From Metellina segmentata (taxonomy: Eukaryota > Arthropoda > Arachnida > Araneae > Tetragnathidae): a stretch of DNA of 64,000 bases. Below the pieces are notes generated by a model. That model had not been told where the DNA came from and ran no database searches. It saw only the letters and a list, made by a program, of their open reading frames with translations. Where the stretch lies: the NCBI GenBank assembly GCA_947359465.1, contig OX375876.1:87140184-87204183 (forward strand). The letters run 5' to 3'. Of this stretch, positions 34,171 through 44,101 are shown in pieces. Numbering within the stretch: position 1 is the stretch's first letter; each line of letters starts with the position of its first letter. The translations under genes and the position numbers were made by a program.

Positions 34171-35340
34171 TATTGCTGCTTGAAGCATCGTTTCTTTCAC
34201 TGACAGGCGAATCAGAACATAAAAATTCTTTCCCCGAGAACGCCTATTCCGTGAACAACGAGAACAGATCCAAAAGGTTACACAATAAACATTTCTCGTG
34301 TTATCTCTGGATGAAAAATGAAACATCGTTCCGCCATTACGCTGGCAAAGAAACTGGAAACTCACTCAAAAATTTCAACAGAATTCTCACGCGTCCACAC
34401 TTAGGTGGTTATCATCCGACTCACTCTTAATCTACAAGTTGCTAAGTTGACTTAAAGTGAAACCGTTTTGCAAACACGAACAGAATCTCTTACAGGGAAA
34501 GAGATAAGGAAATAGGTGGCTTTGTAGGGATTCCTTCAGCAATGATAGCAAGGTGGTACGAGAAAAAGAAGGAAATAAATAAAGAATCTTTAAAATGAAA
34601 TTCCATCATTTCTCCCTCAAGATTGACTTTGCGTTTTTTTTTTTTAAACCATCAAATAATTGTTTTGATTTTTGTATCAGATGGCTGCTGTCTTAACTTT
34701 TCAAAGTGTTCGTATCTTAACAATCCAATAGCTGTTTGGTTTCGTTTTATGTTGCAAGGGTCATGTTTGACAAAGCTGTAATAAACACAAGACAAACAAT
34801 GCCAAGTAATGGGCAAACATACGAGGAAAGTTTTACTGACACAAAGGAGAAAAATACACCCAGGATAAATTACAGAAATATAACCTGTGCTGCTTATAAT
34901 TCTTAGGTTGCTGGCGCTGAGAGATCTATACATTCAATATATCTAGTGTAAGAAAAATAAGTGCGGAGAGAACAAATCGATACAATGGATTGATATTTCA
35001 ATTGCTGGTTGCTATTACCAGTTATATTACTCTCTAAATGATCCTATGTAGAATTCGTTAGAACATAAATAAATAGTAAACTCAAAACTTAAAAAAAACA
35101 AAACAGATAACTACGTTAATTAAAATATGCAACTGCAAATGAAATATGTTCAAACATTGATGACGCACAATTTGAACTCAAGAATAAAATGAATAAAATA
35201 ACTTAAAAATAAATGAATAAAAAGTATTGAGAATAAGGTAATTGTACTACTTTTAGGTTGAATTGGTATGAATAATTTTTATGTAAAATTAAATTAGATT
35301 AAATAGTTGAAAACACTTTAAGCTATTGCTGTTTTATATA
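34171..35340. other. AT-rich DNA, no gene seen
   Basis: Short frames only. The stretch just left of 35340 may hold the end of the minus-strand frame described at 35322-37640. Confidence 0.4.
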
Positions 35341-36512
35341 CAGAGGCTGTTCTCATATTTTTTAAACGATTTTGGTTAGAGGTAATAAAAAATCGTTTGC
35401 TGCAAAAGAAATAATTGCAGTTGTACTATGTTTTTAAAAGTCAAAATTATCGTCTGCGGCTTAAGAGGTTTGTTTTTATTCAAAATGGTGTTTTTAACGA
35501 AGCAGTGGTTCGAAGCCTATATTTATGCTCTTTCCGAAGAGAAATATTCATATTCCGTTATCCAAAAACGATGTGAGAGTCATGGTTTTGTGATATCTAA
35601 AGCGTCGATAGGTAATTTCGTCAACAAGAAAGGAAAAAAACGTCAAATTGGAGGCTCAAGTGGGACAAAAATTCCAAAACAAATTGATAAACGTTGATTT
35701 AAATCTTAAGAAAGCGAAAAAACGCAATGTGCATCGTCTTTCTCCAAAGCATATCGCTGAACGCACGTCACGCTGTCGAATTCTATATGAAAAACACTTT
35801 TCCAAAGAAAAATGGAAAAAAATTGTCACAATAGATGAATCATGGGTTAATTTAAATGATTGCAGCAAAAAAAGAGCCATTTATTATCATAAAAGGGGAG
35901 AAAAAAATTTAAGTACATGGTTCCCAGAATCGAAAGAAAGTTTTTCTAAGGGATTCATGATTGTTGCTGGTTTTTCATATAATGGCAAGTTAAAAATAAA
36001 GAGAGTGGGAAAAAATGTCAAGATGAACTCCAAATACTATAAGGAACATATTTCATCGCCAATTTTTCTGAATGAAATACCATCGCTTTACCCACAGTGC
36101 CATCAATCTGTGGAACTCCATCAAGACAAAGCTAGCAGTCACACATCAAAATCCACTGTAAATTTCCTAAAAGAAATGGAACAAAAAACCGGTATCAAGG
36201 TCATACCCTTCACTGATATCCTTACTAAATCTCCCGATGTATCACCTATGGATTTTTGTGCTTTCGGACTTTTCTGCATTATCCAAACGTCGTCCCACAA
36301 CCCTTACAGGACTCTGGAAAGCTGTTCAGGAGGAATGGGATAGAATACCTCTTCTGACACTTCAAAAGGCATTATTATCCTGGAAATTACGGTGCTGAAA
36401 GATAGTTCAGAATAAGGTCTATCAAATAGAACATTTAAAACACAAGAATTTTATGTAATTTAGTTTTGTGAATACAATATACATTGTCTAAAAAATGTGT
36501 GAACAGCCTCTG
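35341..36512 (+). mobile_element. DD41D (rosa-type) Tc1/mariner element, 1172 bp
   Basis: The ends CAGAGGCTGTTCTCATATTT (35341) and AAATGTGTGAACAGCCTCTG (ending 36512) are imperfect inverted repeats flanked by TA (35339-35340, 36513-36514). It carries a nearly complete transposase with catalytic spacing of 41 residues. It sits inside a decaying minus-strand reading frame. Confidence 0.9.
35485..36398 (+). pseudogene. DD41D transposase pseudogene
   Basis: The first segment begins MVFLTKQWFEAYIYALSEEK and has a helix-turn-helix-like start, ending in a stop at 35697. A second frame (to 36343) continues KKAKKRNVHRLSPKHIAE, VTIDESWVNL (first Asp), SVELHQDKASSHTS (second Asp) and KSPDVSPMDFCAFGLF (third Asp). 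Exactly 41 residues separate the second and third Asp, the spacing described for rosa-type DD41D elements. The second DNA-binding helix region between the two segments seems shortened. A further frame change near 36285 puts the last segment RRPTTLTGLWKAVQEEWDRI to SWKLRC out of frame, ending at 36398. With two frame changes it is inactive, but all three catalytic residues survive, so it is fairly young. Confidence 0.9.
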
Positions 36513-37640
36513 TATTTCAATATAATCACTTTTGAAATTGTTAAAATAAGCTCTTTAAGGTTTTCTATTGCAGATAAAATATTATGCGACTCTAAAGTTC
36601 TAAATATATTTGTTTTAGTTTGGCGTTGGTTAGGATTTGTTGATTTTCACCGTTTCAATGAAATTTTTTTCTTTAATTCTGGTACTATCTTTTTAATTTG
36701 TTCCATGGCCGCCTTTTCTTTGAGACTTTTGTTGTTCTGTTCTTGTGGAGGAAGTGAATATGGAGGAACATTTATTTTGGAAGCCAAAGGTGATAGAGAT
36801 GAATTTTATTCGGATGGTTGTACTTCGGAATCTTCAAATATATGGTTGTCAAAGATAGAAAAAGACGTTTCAGGTGTTGTATGGCTATTTTTAGAAAAAA
36901 TTATAAAATTATGGACATCTGTTGTGTTAGTAATTTCTTGTAACTGGGGTGAATCAGAAAGAACTGGCATTTTAGAAGCCAAAGATGATGGAGATAAATT
37001 TTGCTCGGATAGTTGTACTTGGAATCTTCAAACATGTGATAGTCAAGGATAATTGAAGACGTTTCAGGTGTTGTGTAGCTATTTTTAGAAAAAAACGTTC
37101 TTATTGTTGCGGTAATTTCTGTCATGGATTCAGTTTGTCTTTCTTTACTGTTCCCAATTGCTGTAGTTTGTGCTTTTGGGTCTATTGTAAGTTGAGGCTC
37201 AGTTGCAGTTTCTTGATAAATTTTAGTTGAACTTGATTCTTGATAAATTTTAGTTGAACTTGATTCTTGATAAATTTTAGTTGAACTTGATTCTTGAACA
37301 TTAAAGTCTACTCGTTTGACGATTAAATATATGATTACTGCAAGGTTGAGGTGATTTGGAAGGTGATTGTAGTAAAGGATGTCAAATGCATCATGGAAAA
37401 CTATGGTTAAAATCATTGTGATCAAGATATCTTTGTGTGTGAATCTGGTCCATATTTTATGTTGAAGATCTAAATACAAAAAGCAATCTAGATTTAGAAA
37501 TAAGTTAGGGTTAACGAGAAAATGGTCCAATTTCAGGTGATTGTATTTCTGAGACAACGTATTATACCAACAAAATGCTACGTTTAGTTTTCTGTGGATC
37601 CAGATAAACGCATGCTTCCCAAACAAAAATATTGTTTTAT

Positions 37641-38372
37641 AACATTAAATAACATTTAATTAAAGATTTAAGCTAAGAACATAACTTAAATAAGCAAATA
37701 ATGAAAGAAAAAACTAAAAATGTACTCTCATTTCGAAAAGTCAAAATTTGAAGACATTTATTTTAGTTCGAAGTAACGTTTGACTACTAATTCCAAGTTT
37801 ATGAGATGAGTTGCGCCTTTCATGAAAACACGATTTTATTTTCCTACAATCATCCAGAAAAGCGTACTTTACAATAGTCAAAGATGAATTTTGAAATACT
37901 TTTTGACCACTAAATTCTTATTGTAAACCAACAAAATTCCATTTTTAATTTACATTTTATTTCTTATCTATTCTTGTTAATGCATGATATGTATATCTTG
38001 TTAATGTATGTAAAACGTTAATGAACTAGAAATATCAATGTAATTTTTAAAGCGAACATCGAAGTATCAGTGACGCAGGTTTACATACCACTGATATAAG
38101 AACACGGTACACTATATACCTCCAAGGTTAGTTTATCAACTTAATAATTTCCACAGTATATAAATAAGTCGTTGAACGACAAAGTATAAGAAATATATGT
38201 TGAATACAGCAGCTGCACTATTTTCTTGAAAAAGGAGAAGCAATGTTAGTTAAAATTACAATTATTTTTATAACCAGATGCAAATCTTCAAACTTCTACA
38301 CCAACCCAACTAAAGGACTTTCGGCGGTACAGCTACAATCTACGTTTATAGCTGTGGCAACGGCCTTGGCTA
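37641..38372. other. AT-rich DNA with a short SINE scrap
   Basis: 38280-38326 (AAACTTCTACACCAACCCAA, GGACTTTCGGC) is a minus-strand SINE-A fragment. The rest shows nothing recognisable. Confidence 0.45.
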
Positions 38373-39033
38373 ATTTTTTTTGGCGCACTTCTAGTAGCGA
38401 ACTGCGGTAGGTTAAGGCAACCTATCTGTATTTCGTTTATTGTGGTTTTCATGGCAACATCGGCAAATGAAACTTTAAATTTTCATTTTGATTATTCTAG
38501 AAAGTTCTTTCACAATCCGTTAAAGTCGTTTGATTTCATTGGTTCATTTTAAAATTTTTCTTTGATTCCATCGGTTATTTTAGTTTTAAAATATCCTTTG
38601 ATTGCATTGGTCGTTTAAAATTTTTTTTTCTTTGATTTCATTGGTTAATTTAATGGTTTTTCGCCAATTGTGAAATTTTCTTTTAAATAATTTTTTTTTC
38701 CCGGAACAGTTCTGACGTATCAGGTTGTTTTTCTTTTCTTATAAAAAACATTTTTATATTTAACATGGCCACCGTATTTATATAATTGATAAATTTCAGG
38801 GTATTCTTACCCAACATTCGCAGTTTGGTTTTTCTGCTGGTTCACAATTGTGTTTTGTAAATGTGTTTAAGCTTATTACTTTTTGTGAAAGTTTTAAAAA
38901 AATTTACTTTTTAAAACGTCCTCAAATGTGTTTTCAAGCTTTTTCGTTGTTAAAAGAAAAATATTTTTGAAAGAAAAAGATTTTTGCAGTATTTCTTTCC
39001 TTGGAGACTTTAGAAGTGCGCCAAAAAAAAAAA
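38373..39033. mobile_element. Possible TIR element, 660 bp
   Basis: ATTTTTTTTGGCGCACTTCT at 38373 is repeated in reverse complement as AGAAGTGCGCCAAAAAAAA at 39012-39030. Inside, 38528-38660 holds about four diverged 45-50 bp repeats of CTTTGATTTCATTGGTTAAT-type sequence. The superfamily is unknown and the TSD is obscured by the A/T runs. Confidence 0.5.
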
Positions 39034-39421
39034 TCGGTTTACTTGCATAGAATCACGGATTTCTTAGAAACTGAGAACTATATTTTTATGAATTTGTCTG
39101 GAATAAAACATATCATAACACATAAATACAAAAGAAAAAATTTAAGAACGCTGCATGATATAAAACTGTAGTATGAAATCACTAAAATGACAATAATATG
39201 TGACAAGGAAAATTCAGAAAAAATTGAATAACTCAGAAAAAAATTAAGGCATATGAATTTAAGATGGAATGTGATCGTCCCCGACTTCTACGTGCTGGTA
39301 ATAGTGTTGTTAAAAACAGTTTGAGGAATTAAGTTCCAATCCTGCTGCAATGGACATGAGTGTATTTTGGACATGTGTATATTTGGTACTTAAAAAGTAA
39401 ACTAAACACATAAAAAAGGAA

Positions 39422-39667
39422 CATCAGCTATGTGTTATCAATGCAGACAGGATTACTACCAAGATTATTTCCAGACTTAGAACCCAACACTTTAGTGGAA
39501 TGACTATAAATACAGACGGAACCAGAACTTACATACTATGTAGAAACTACCTGGGAAATGAGGAAAGTAACCAAGCACTCACCCCGGGACACATTTTCAA
39601 CTGCCCGGCCATCTTGAGAAGCTTACAGGCCATTGACGAAGTTCCCCTTTCAGGGAAATCTTTATAG
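39422..39667 (+). pseudogene. Non-LTR retrotransposon ORF2 C-terminal fragment
   Basis: A plus-strand frame without a start runs about 80 codons to a TAG at 39665-39667. It reads IISRLRTQHFSGMTINTDGT, then YILCRNYLGNEESNQALTPG, HIFNCPAILRSLQAID. The R-L-R-T-x-H-F start and the C-x(n)-T-P-x-H-x-x-x-C-P-A pattern are typical of the region after the RNase H domain at the end of many arthropod non-LTR retrotransposon polyproteins; this is a family-level inference. The upstream reverse transcriptase is absent, as expected for a 5'-truncated insertion. The downstream stretch to about 39750 ends in a CCAACCAACCCAACC-like tail that may be the element 3' end. Confidence 0.55.
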
Positions 39668-39867
39668 CAACAAAATTGTGTGTGATTTCGGCACATGGAG
39701 TAATTTGACTCGACTTCGATTGGACACGACACCAACCAACCCAACCAAAAAGTAAACTAACTTTTTATAACCGCAAATGTACAAAAAACGCCAATTTCAA
39801 CTGAGGTTATTAGACTGTGATACAAGAAAACAAATTATTCCGATCAACTTTTTTCCCATATAAAACT

Positions 39868-40200
39868 GCCGACCAACCGGTATAGTGGTTAAGGTGTTAG
39901 CCTCTAGGTCGGAAGGTTCCTGGTTCGAATCCGGGTGCGGGCATGGATGTTTGTAAGCGTATCGTGTAGAGGCGGCTGGTGCACCTTAAATCTGTCGTGG
40001 CCGAAAGTCCTCACGTTGGGTTGGCGTGGAAGTTTGGAGAGTGGGGTGCCAGCTCAGGTGTTGCTTCGTCATCTGACCGTGGTTCAAAATTACAAGGCGT
40101 TCTCCTCGGATCTTTCTCTCAAGGGACTGATCCCGGACCGTCGTCAATAGCCCGTTGTGTTGCTCTAGTACGACGTTAACTAAAATTACCATTACCATTA
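39868..40200 (+). mobile_element. SINE-A, full-length reference copy (333 bp)
   Basis: Flanked by a perfect 13-bp TSD CCCATATAAAACT at 39855-39867 and 40201-40213. The tRNA-like head has box A ACCGGTATAGTGGTTAAGG (39876-39894) and box B GGTTCGAATCC about 30 bp downstream. The linker CATGGATGTTTGTAAGCG, the body GTGGAAGTTTGGAGAGTGGG and the 3' CCGTCGTCAATAGCCCG block follow, ending in (ATTACC) repeats. It is non-coding and would be transcribed by RNA polymerase III and copied by a LINE enzyme. It defines the family boundaries used for the other copies. Confidence 0.97.
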
Positions 40201-40270
40201 CCCATATAAAACTTTCTGTCATAATTTACACTGCTTAAACTTGTATTATCTAAGTATATATGTGGGAAGT

Positions 40271-40451
40271 TAATTAAGTCGTACTGGAGCAACACCAACG
40301 GGGTATTGGTGACGGTCTGAGATCAAACCCGAAGGAAAGATCCACGGAAAACACCTCGTATTTTGAACAACTGTGACATGGCAAGAACTTCACCCGAGCT
40401 GGCACCCCACTCTCCAAACTTCCACACCACGGCGACGTGAGGCCACGACAG
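40271..40451 (-). mobile_element. SINE-B, 3' part (split by SINE-A insertion)
   Basis: The minus-strand SINE 3' half runs to GACGTGAGGCCACGACAG, where it is interrupted. GAGGCCACGACAG (40439-40451) recurs at 41241-41253 as the TSD of the inserted block, and the rest of this SINE-B resumes there. Confidence 0.9.
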
Positions 40452-40779
40452 GTAATTGGTAATTATTAGTTAACGTCGTACTAGAGCAACACAACGGGCT
40501 ATTGACGACGGTCCGGGATCAGTCCCTTAAGGGAAATATCCGAGGACACCTCGTAATTTTGAACCACGGTCAGATGACGAAGCAACACATGAGGTTGCAC
40601 CAAACAATCCAAACTTCCATACCAACCCATCGTGAGGACTTTCGGCCACGTTAGATTTAAGATCCACCAGCCGCCTCTACACCATACATTTATAAAAATC
40701 CATGCCCGGACCCGTATTTGAACCAGGAACCTTCCGATCCAGAGGCTGACACCTTAACCACTATACCGGTTTGTCGGCG
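40452..40779 (-). mobile_element. SINE-A inserted in SINE-B, copy 1
   Basis: Full length on the minus strand: tail AATTACC-type at 40452-40470, conserved 3' half, and head with box B complement and GCCGACAAACCGGTATAGTG at the right end. It is part of a roughly 450-bp tandem duplication with 40780-41240. Confidence 0.9.
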
Positions 40780-41240
40780 AAAGATCCGAGAACAGCACCT
40801 CATAATTTTGAATCACACCTCATAATTTTGAACCACGGTAAGATGACGAAGTAACACCTGAGCTGGCACCCCACTTTGCAAACTTCCTCACCACGGCGAC
40901 GTGATTTCACGACAGGCAATTGGTAATTATTAGTTAACGTCGTACTAGAGCAACACAACGGGTTGTTGATGACGGTCCGGGATCAATTCCGTAAGTGAAA
41001 GATACGAGGACAACACCTCGTAATTTTGAACCACGGTCAGATGACGAAGCAACACCTGAGCTGGCTCCCCACTCTCCAAACTTCCACACCAACCCAACGT
41101 GAGGACTTTCGGCCACGATAGATTTAAGGTACACCAGCCGCCTCTACATCATACATTTACAAACAACCATGCCCGGACACGAACCAGGAACCTTCCTACC
41201 TAGAGGCTAACACCTTTACCACTATACCAGTTGGTCGGCC
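40780..41240 (-). mobile_element. Tandem duplicate: SINE-B piece plus SINE-A copy 2
   Basis: 40780-40917 repeats the SINE-B 3' stretch (with its own small ACCTCATAATTTTGAA duplication) up to TTTCACGACAGG. 40918-41240 repeats SINE-A including the TAATTGGTAATTATTAG junction. The unit matches 40332-40779 in order, so a segment spanning the SINE-B/SINE-A junction duplicated after insertion. Confidence 0.85.
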
Positions 41241-41341
41241 GAGGCCACGACAGATTTAACATGCATGAACGGTCTTTGATAGCACCTAGTTTCGAACTCG
41301 CAACCCTCCAGTTGCTATTCCTTTGCTCTTCGAACTGGACA
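41241..41341 (-). mobile_element. SINE-B, 5' part resuming after the nested insertion
   Basis: This starts with the second GAGGCCACGACAG, then ATTTAACATGCATGAACGGT, CTTTGATAGCACCTAG, GTTTCGAACTCGCAACCCTC (box B complement) and a decayed box A near 41325. Confidence 0.85.
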
Positions 41342-42066
41342 ATCACCGCCCCATTCTACTTCGGGGAGGTTCTGTGTTTTGAAAACTAAAGCCAACGCGT
41401 GAATATAATTGATTGTAGACAAAGGCATCGAGCGACGTTGACAAGAGGACCGTTCCTTCCCTGCCCCAAACCCCTTTAACCGAATAAAAATGGCCTTTTA
41501 ATAGAGCCCGATCCTAATTACAAAATAATGGCATCGGGGAAGATGGGGAGCTAAATCAGCGCACGTTGTAATTACTCCTCTCCATGAGGGGGAGTGGGTC
41601 TTGTCTATCCGAAAACGCAACACAATGGCGATCTATAACGCCGGCGTAATGACAGTTCGTCTGATCGCCTGTCCGGCCGCCTGGGAAAAAAGGCCAGCTT
41701 TGTAATTATCTCCGCTGTGACATGGGCAATTACCGAAGGCCGAGCATTTTTCGTGGTGCCCGGGGCTACGTTTTGCTCGGCCGCCGTTTCTTTTTTATCG
41801 TTGAACGTATACATCTCGTTCTCTCTCTCTCTTTCCCCCCGCGCTTATTATTGTGTTTTGCTTTTTTACAGAAGCTTAGTCTTGGGTCTGTCCCCCCGCC
41901 CACGAGTGTGAGCCCCCTCTTGGGAACAAGTAGGCGTCATGGCCAGGTGAGGGGCCATCTGCACATTGAAGTTCGTTTCTTCCTTGGGAAGACTGCTCGC
42001 ATTTTTCTGCATGACACTGTCTACAAGGGATGGGATGGCAGGGAGAAGACAAATAGCCCCGTAGGA
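41342..42066. promoter_or_regulatory. GC-elevated unique block, candidate regulatory DNA
   Basis: 41440-41990 is non-repetitive and compositionally distinct. It carries three TAATTA homeodomain-type cores at 41515-41520, 41569-41574 and 41703-41708, each followed by C or T, plus GGCAATTACCG at 41726. Frames on both strands are open but motif-less. Enhancer function is inference. Confidence 0.3.
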
Positions 42067-42401
42067 GTCGACCAACCGGTATAGTGGTTAAGGTGTTACC
42101 CTCTAGATCGGAAGGTTCCTGGTTCGGGTCCGGGCATGGATGTTTGTAAGCGTTTGGTGTAGAGGCAGCTGGTGCACCTTAGATCTGTCGTGGCCGAAAG
42201 TCCTCACGTTGGGTTGGTGTGGAAGTTTGGAGAGTGGGGAGCCAGCTCAGGTGTCGCTTCGTCATCTGACCGTTGTACAAAATTACGAGGTGTATTCCTC
42301 GGATCTTTCACTTAAGGGACTGATCCCGGACCGTCGTCAATAGCCCGTTGTGTTGCTCTAGTACGATGTTAACTAAAGTTACCAAAATTGCCATTACCAA
42401 A
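42067..42401 (+). mobile_element. SINE-A, full length
   Basis: The head GTCGACCAACCGGTATAGTG, box B GGTTCGGGTCC (mutated), the CATGGATGTTTGTAAGCG linker and a complete body are followed by TTACCAAAATTGCCATTACC as tail. Confidence 0.92.
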
Positions 42402-42413
42402 GGTAAGTAGATA

Positions 42414-42524
42414 TTTTAATTAACGTCACACTGATGCAACGCAACGGGCTATTGGATCCGGTCCAAGATCAACCGCCGAAGGAGAAGATGCGAGGACAAC
42501 ACCACGTAGTTTTGAACCACCGTT
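42414..42524 (-). mobile_element. SINE 3' fragment
   Basis: Plus-strand view: TTAATTAACGTCACACTGAT, GCAACGGGCTATTGG, ACCACGTAGTTTTGAACCAC. The match stops at 42524. ACACGGTCAGGTGACGAGGT at 42818 could be its continuation beyond a 290-bp insertion of unknown sequence. Confidence 0.75.
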
Positions 42525-42816
42525 TTGGACTATTCGTCATCGAGGTTGTTCAGTGATTTTAAAATGCTAGGCAATAAATAATTTGAGCAGGAGCAGGTTT
42601 AATATTCTAGAATTTTTATGAGTACTATAATTACGATATTTACAGTCGCAATGATAGGTAAGAGTAAGGGGACATCCCCTAAATTCAGCACGAAGCTGAT
42701 CGTTATCAAATCAATCATACAATTCAAACTGAACCGTTCTGAAGATTTCAGATATGAGGAGACAACAAGCAGCGCCATCTGCGCGTTTTCCATTGGTTAC
42801 TTATTTTTCACAACAC
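42525..42816. other. Unique insertion or spacer between SINE pieces
   Basis: AT-rich, no inverted ends or TSD found; short open frames on both strands without motifs. Confidence 0.4.
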
Positions 42817-42855
42817 ACGGTCAGGTGACGAGGTCACACATGAGCTGGTACTGAG
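42817..42855 (-). mobile_element. SINE body scrap
   Basis: ACGGTCAGGTGACGAGGTCA and GAGCTGGTACTGA match the SINE body in complement. Confidence 0.6.
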
Positions 42856-42867
42856 CAACCCAAAAGT

Positions 42868-43180
42868 AGGTAGGTAGATACGTAATTAACGTCTCACTGT
42901 AGAGCAAAACAACGGGCTATTCGCGACCTCCGCGATTAAATCCGAAGCGAAAGATCCGGGGACAACGCTACGTAATTTGAACCATGCTCATATAACGAGG
43001 CCCCACATGAGCTGGTATCCCACTGTCCAAATTTCCCCCAACACGCCAACGAGAGGACATTACAGGCCATGACCGATTTAACGTGTACCAGCCCCATGTA
43101 TACGACGGTCTTTTTTATTGAACCTAGTTTCGAACTCGCAATTCTCCAGTTACCAATCCGTTGGTCTACTCTTACTATTG
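42868..43180 (-). mobile_element. SINE-B, near full length
   Basis: CTACC tail (complement GTAGGTAGGTAG) at 42868, then AATTAACGTCTCACTGTAGA, the body, GATTTAACGTGTACCAGCCC, CGACGGTCTTTTTTATTGAA, GTTTCGAACTCGCAATTCTC (box B) and CCAATCCGTTGGTCTACTCT (box A side). Confidence 0.88.
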
Positions 43181-43424
43181 GGCATGCGTAACCCGTAAGA
43201 TTCGACTGTAACGATGGAAAGTAATTTAACTTTCATAATTTGATCTTTATCAGCAGTAGACCAGATAAGTGTGTCTGCTGAAGGATTTGTCCCGGGGGGC
43301 GTACGCATTGTGGAGAAGTGGAGAAGTATGTGAATGAGAAAGGAGTAACAAAGAATGCAATCAAAATAAATTATGACAAAAACTCTATTTACAAGAAAAG
43401 GGGCAAAATTTAAAACACGATAAT
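43181..43424. other. Unique DNA
   Basis: No feature recognised. Confidence 0.35.
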
Positions 43425-43590
43425 AAATTAACAATAATATTATTATTTCGATAACAAAATAACAATAATATTATTATTTTGATAACAAATTAACAATAAT
43501 ATTATTATTTCGGTAACAAAATAACAATAATATTATTATTTCGATAACAAATTAACAATAATCTTATTATTTCGATAAAAAATTAACAAT
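43425..43590. repeat. 31-bp AT-rich tandem repeat
   Basis: About five copies, with starts at 43425 and 43456 and onward every 31 bp. Each contains the self-complementary AATAATATTATT and a TTTCGATAAC end. Confidence 0.95.
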
Positions 43591-43894
43591 ATACAATCTT
43601 CCTTGAGAAAGAGAGAAAAAATAAAGCTTTTATTAATTTAATTTACTATTGACTAACGTTTCTAATGTGAAGCGGGCGTGTTTCGTGACTAGCAACTGCT
43701 ATTGCGAATCGTGTCAAAAGATTAGCATTGTTGAGTTAAAAATTAGCGGAAGCTTTAGCCTTAAAAATCAACACGGAACTCTCTATCTAGCTTATTTTTT
43801 ATTTGGTGTAAATTGGCCCGCTGAAACCAGATTCAATCATGTACGAGCTTGGAAGCAAAAAACAATGCAAGCAATAAAAGAAACCACTTTAGAT
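43591..43894. other. AT-rich DNA left of a SINE
   Basis: A plus-strand frame opens at 43649 and runs into the SINE, ending at 44038 (129 codons). Its pre-SINE part (ACFVTSNCYCESCQKISIVE) is Cys-containing but I recognise no family; it is more likely chance. Confidence 0.3.
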
Positions 43895-43908
43895 CATCCA
43901 AGTTTTGG

Positions 43909-44087
43909 TTGGCGTGGAAGTTTGGAGAGTGGGGTGCCAGCTCAGGTGTTGCTTCGTCATCTGACCATGGTTCAAAATTACGAGGTGTTGTCCTCGGATC
44001 TTTCCCTTAAGGGACTGATCCCGGACCGTCGTCAATAGCCCGTTTGTGTTGCTCTAGTATGACGTTAATTACAAAATTACCAATTAC
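43909..44087 (+). mobile_element. SINE-A, 5' truncated, with TSD
   Basis: The 14-bp TSD CATCCAAGTTTTGG (43895-43908 and 44088-44101) brackets a copy that starts at TTGGCGTGGAAGTTTGG and ends in ATTACCAATTAC. The TSD proves that 5' truncation happened at insertion, as expected for LINE-driven copying. Confidence 0.95.
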
Positions 44088-44101
44088 CATCCAAGTTTTG
44101 G

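Larger units (their letters stand above)
35322..37640 (-). pseudogene. Decaying minus-strand coding sequence interrupted by the DD41D element
   Basis: On the minus strand a frame is open from about 37640, with no ATG, to 36901 (about 241 codons). It has a His/Leu/Asp-rich part, two hydrophobic stretches (ILITMILTIVFHDAFDILYY; LNLAVIIYLIV), three 9-residue repeats QESSSTKIY (27-bp units, 37215-37297) and a Ser/Thr-rich tail. Allowing one lost base near 36998 the frame continues, with a second module (FSKNSHTTPETS..FEDSEVQ) echoing the first. It then has a TAA near 36810 and a TGA near 36650, and runs on through FRTLESHNILSAIENLKELI to the transposon at 36513. Beyond it, at 35338, about five more codons lead to a stop. 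I do not recognise the protein. Short resemblance of the QKYNHLKLDHFL stretch to a degraded zinc-knuckle raises the possibility of a non-LTR retrotransposon ORF1, but this is weak. Confidence 0.45.

Noticed and set aside
36495..37052. 185-codon plus-strand frame as a gene
   Set aside because: It starts inside the DD41D inverted repeat and is antisense to the more coherent minus-strand frame; its length follows from the Ser/Thr-rich antisense composition.
39868..39950. A true tRNA gene
   Set aside because: Box A and box B are good, but the sequence continues into the repeated SINE body and is bounded by a TSD, so it is a SINE head.
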